From Photobacterium sanctipauli (lineage in GTDB: Bacteria > Pseudomonadota > Gammaproteobacteria > Enterobacterales > Vibrionaceae), in contig NZ_PYMA01000003.1 in assembly GCF_003026495.1 (NCBI RefSeq), positions 248,001 to 312,000 of the forward strand: a stretch of DNA of 64,000 nucleotides, given 5' to 3'. The notes below the pieces were generated by a model, which saw only the letters and a program-made list of their open reading frames with translations, was not told the DNA's origin and did no database searches. Shown here in pieces: positions 62,906-64,000 of this stretch (within the stretch, counting starts at the first letter, position 1; each line of letters begins with the position of its first letter). The translations under genes were made by a program, and so were the position numbers.

Positions 62906-64000
62906 ATGCAGATTGATTTAGCGCCACTAATCTTCGAGTTATGCGCAATCATTATCAGTGCTGCCATTCTTGGCACACTGTTTCTCTACGCCTGCCAACC
63001 AATCATTCTTGCCTATATTGCCGCAGGCATGCTCATTGGCCCCCATGGCCTCAATATCGTGACCAGCGCTGAGAACATCACCCAAATAGGTAATCTCGGG
63101 GTGATATTGTTGTTGTTCCTCATTGGCTTAAACCTGCAACCAAAGAAGTTGCTGAGCTTGTTCAAAGAAAGTGCCATCATCACCCTTGGCACCAGTGCAT
63201 TCTTTTTTCTTATTACCCTGGGCTTTTGCCTGACCATCCAACTCTCGCTGCTGGACGCCGCCATCGTCGCCGCGGCAATGATGTTCTCCAGCACGGTGAT
63301 CGGGTTAAAGCTTATTCCTACCACCACCTTGCACCACAAACACATGGGGGAGGTGATCACCAGCATTTTGCTGGTACAAGATATCCTCGCCATTAGCGTG
63401 ATCATTTTCTTCAATATGGGCGATGGCAATGCCATGCTGCTATCGTTCGTGTTGATGCTCGGCAAATTTGCCATGCTCTGTTTGTTGGCATTCATGGGGG
63501 TGAGGTTTTTGATCTTGCCGCTGTTTCGTCGCTTCGATGTGATTCAGGAATACAGCTTTGTGACGACGCTGGCCTGGTGTTTCTTCTGGGCAGAGCTGAG
63601 CCATCAAGTTGGCCTATCGTATGAAAGTGGCGCTTTCATTGCGGGGATTTCTATCGCGGTAAGCCAAGTCTCGCAGGCTATTTCAGTTCACCTTAAGCCC
63701 TTGCGAGAGTTTTTCCTGATCTTGTTTTTCTTTGCCATTGGCGCAAGGATGTCGCTGGATCAAGCAAACCTCTATGCGTTATGGGGGCTTATTTTCGGCA
63801 TCATCTTAGTGGTGGTAAAAGCATGGGGGTTTTCCACCGCCTTAAAGCTGGCGAAGGAAAAGCCATCAATGAACCGCGAACTCAGCGCCCGCTTGAGCCA
63901 AGCCAGTGAATTCTCGTTTCTTGTCGCCTATGCCGCCATGCAAGCCAATTTACTCTCACCCAATGCGGCATTGTTTATTCAAGTCACGACGATGACCACC
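62906..64000 (+). CDS. CPA2-family monovalent cation/proton antiporter (partial)
   Basis: The first 365 codons of an antiporter that continues past the right edge. It begins MQIDLAPLIFELCAIIISAA and shows the CPA2 features AYIAAGMLIGPHGLNI, LGVILLLFLIGLNLQPKKLL, ILLVQDILAISVIIFFNMGD and ARLSQASEFSFLVAYAAMQA. The helix core resembles KefB/YbaL types; whether an RCK domain follows cannot be seen. It is not closely similar to the kefB product at 42-44 kb. Start chosen from the first ATG of the open frame. Confidence 0.85.
   Translation, partial: MQIDLAPLIFELCAIIISAAILGTLFLYACQPIILAYIAAGMLIGPHGLNIVTSAENITQIGNLGVILLLFLIGLNLQPKKLLSLFKESAIITLGTSAFFFLITLGFCLTIQLSLLDAAIVAAAMMFSSTVIGLKLIPTTTLHHKHMGEVITSILLVQDILAISVIIFFNMGDGNAMLLSFVLMLGKFAMLCLLAFMGVRFLILPLFRRFDVIQEYSFVTTLAWCFFWAELSHQVGLSYESGAFIAGISIAVSQVSQAISVHLKPLREFFLILFFFAIGARMSLDQANLYALWGLIFGIILVVVKAWGFSTALKLAKEKPSMNRELSARLSQASEFSFLVAYAAMQANLLSPNAALFIQVTTMTT

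Noticed and set aside
1..64000. CRISPR arrays, insertion sequences, integrons, tRNA or rRNA genes, prophage
   Set aside because: No regularly spaced repeats, transposase or integrase motifs, cloverleaf sequences, or phage structural genes were seen.

Overview
The window reads as chromosomal DNA of a marine gammaproteobacterium of the Vibrionaceae, most likely close to Photobacterium. The grounds are a secD2-secF2 pair preceded by a VemP-like export-monitoring peptide, an rbsDACBKR operon, kefG-kefB, astB, a DUF2058 gene, nupC and ovoA, with moderate GC in genes and AT-rich spacers. There is no rRNA, tRNA, prophage, transposase or CRISPR array. Assignments rest on reading translations and motifs; no database search was possible.

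Left edge (1-3.9 kb, minus strand): part of a glycine reductase locus, trxB-trxA-grdA-grdA-grdC. Both grdA copies are selenoprotein genes read through an in-frame UGA. TrxB carries an extra C-terminal thioredoxin-like domain without cysteines, and TrxA has a CGRC active site. A 0.9-kb AT-rich gap separates this locus from a plus-strand M18 aminopeptidase and a divergent POT-type peptide transporter (4.9-7.8 kb), which could supply peptide-derived glycine.

7.9-23.8 kb: a minus-strand nucleoside cassette (small porin, GPH symporter, nucleoside hydrolase, ribokinase) faces a LysR regulator; then come a DsrE-like gene and modE; then rbsDACBKR with three RbsR-like operator copies and several intercistronic hairpins; then a 31-codon small gene and an SDR reductase with a divergent LysR regulator. 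Both sugar regions converge on ribose phosphate.

23.8-34.6 kb: housekeeping and small accessory genes (DUF2058, astB, SMR pump, DUF1904, CDF metal transporter with a Cys-Glu repeat tail, tag, HD hydrolase, metC). An AT-rich two-gene unit at 28.5-29.8 kb couples a degenerate receiver domain to a protein of ten exactly phased 24-residue repeats. An orphan hairpin and terminator at 30.6 kb suggest a small RNA.

34.9-49.6 kb: vemP-secD2-secF2, a beta-hydroxyacid dehydrogenase, nupC, kefG-kefB, a secreted protein of seven 20-residue repeats, a 24-codon basic small gene, an SRPBCC protein, two GNAT acetyltransferases and small exported or membrane proteins.

49.8-64 kb: ovoA (ovothiol synthesis), a DUF1289 protein, lipoproteins (META domain, CreA), DUF2157, a glycerophosphodiesterase-MFS pair, a four-gene exporter operon (outer-membrane factor, HlyD adaptor, two ABC-2 permeases, no ATPase), and the start of a CPA2 antiporter cut by the right edge.

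The strongest candidates for something undescribed are the receiver plus 24-residue-repeat pair, the fused cysteine-less thioredoxin domain on TrxB, and the duplicated selenoprotein GrdA with a covarying stem just after each UGA.
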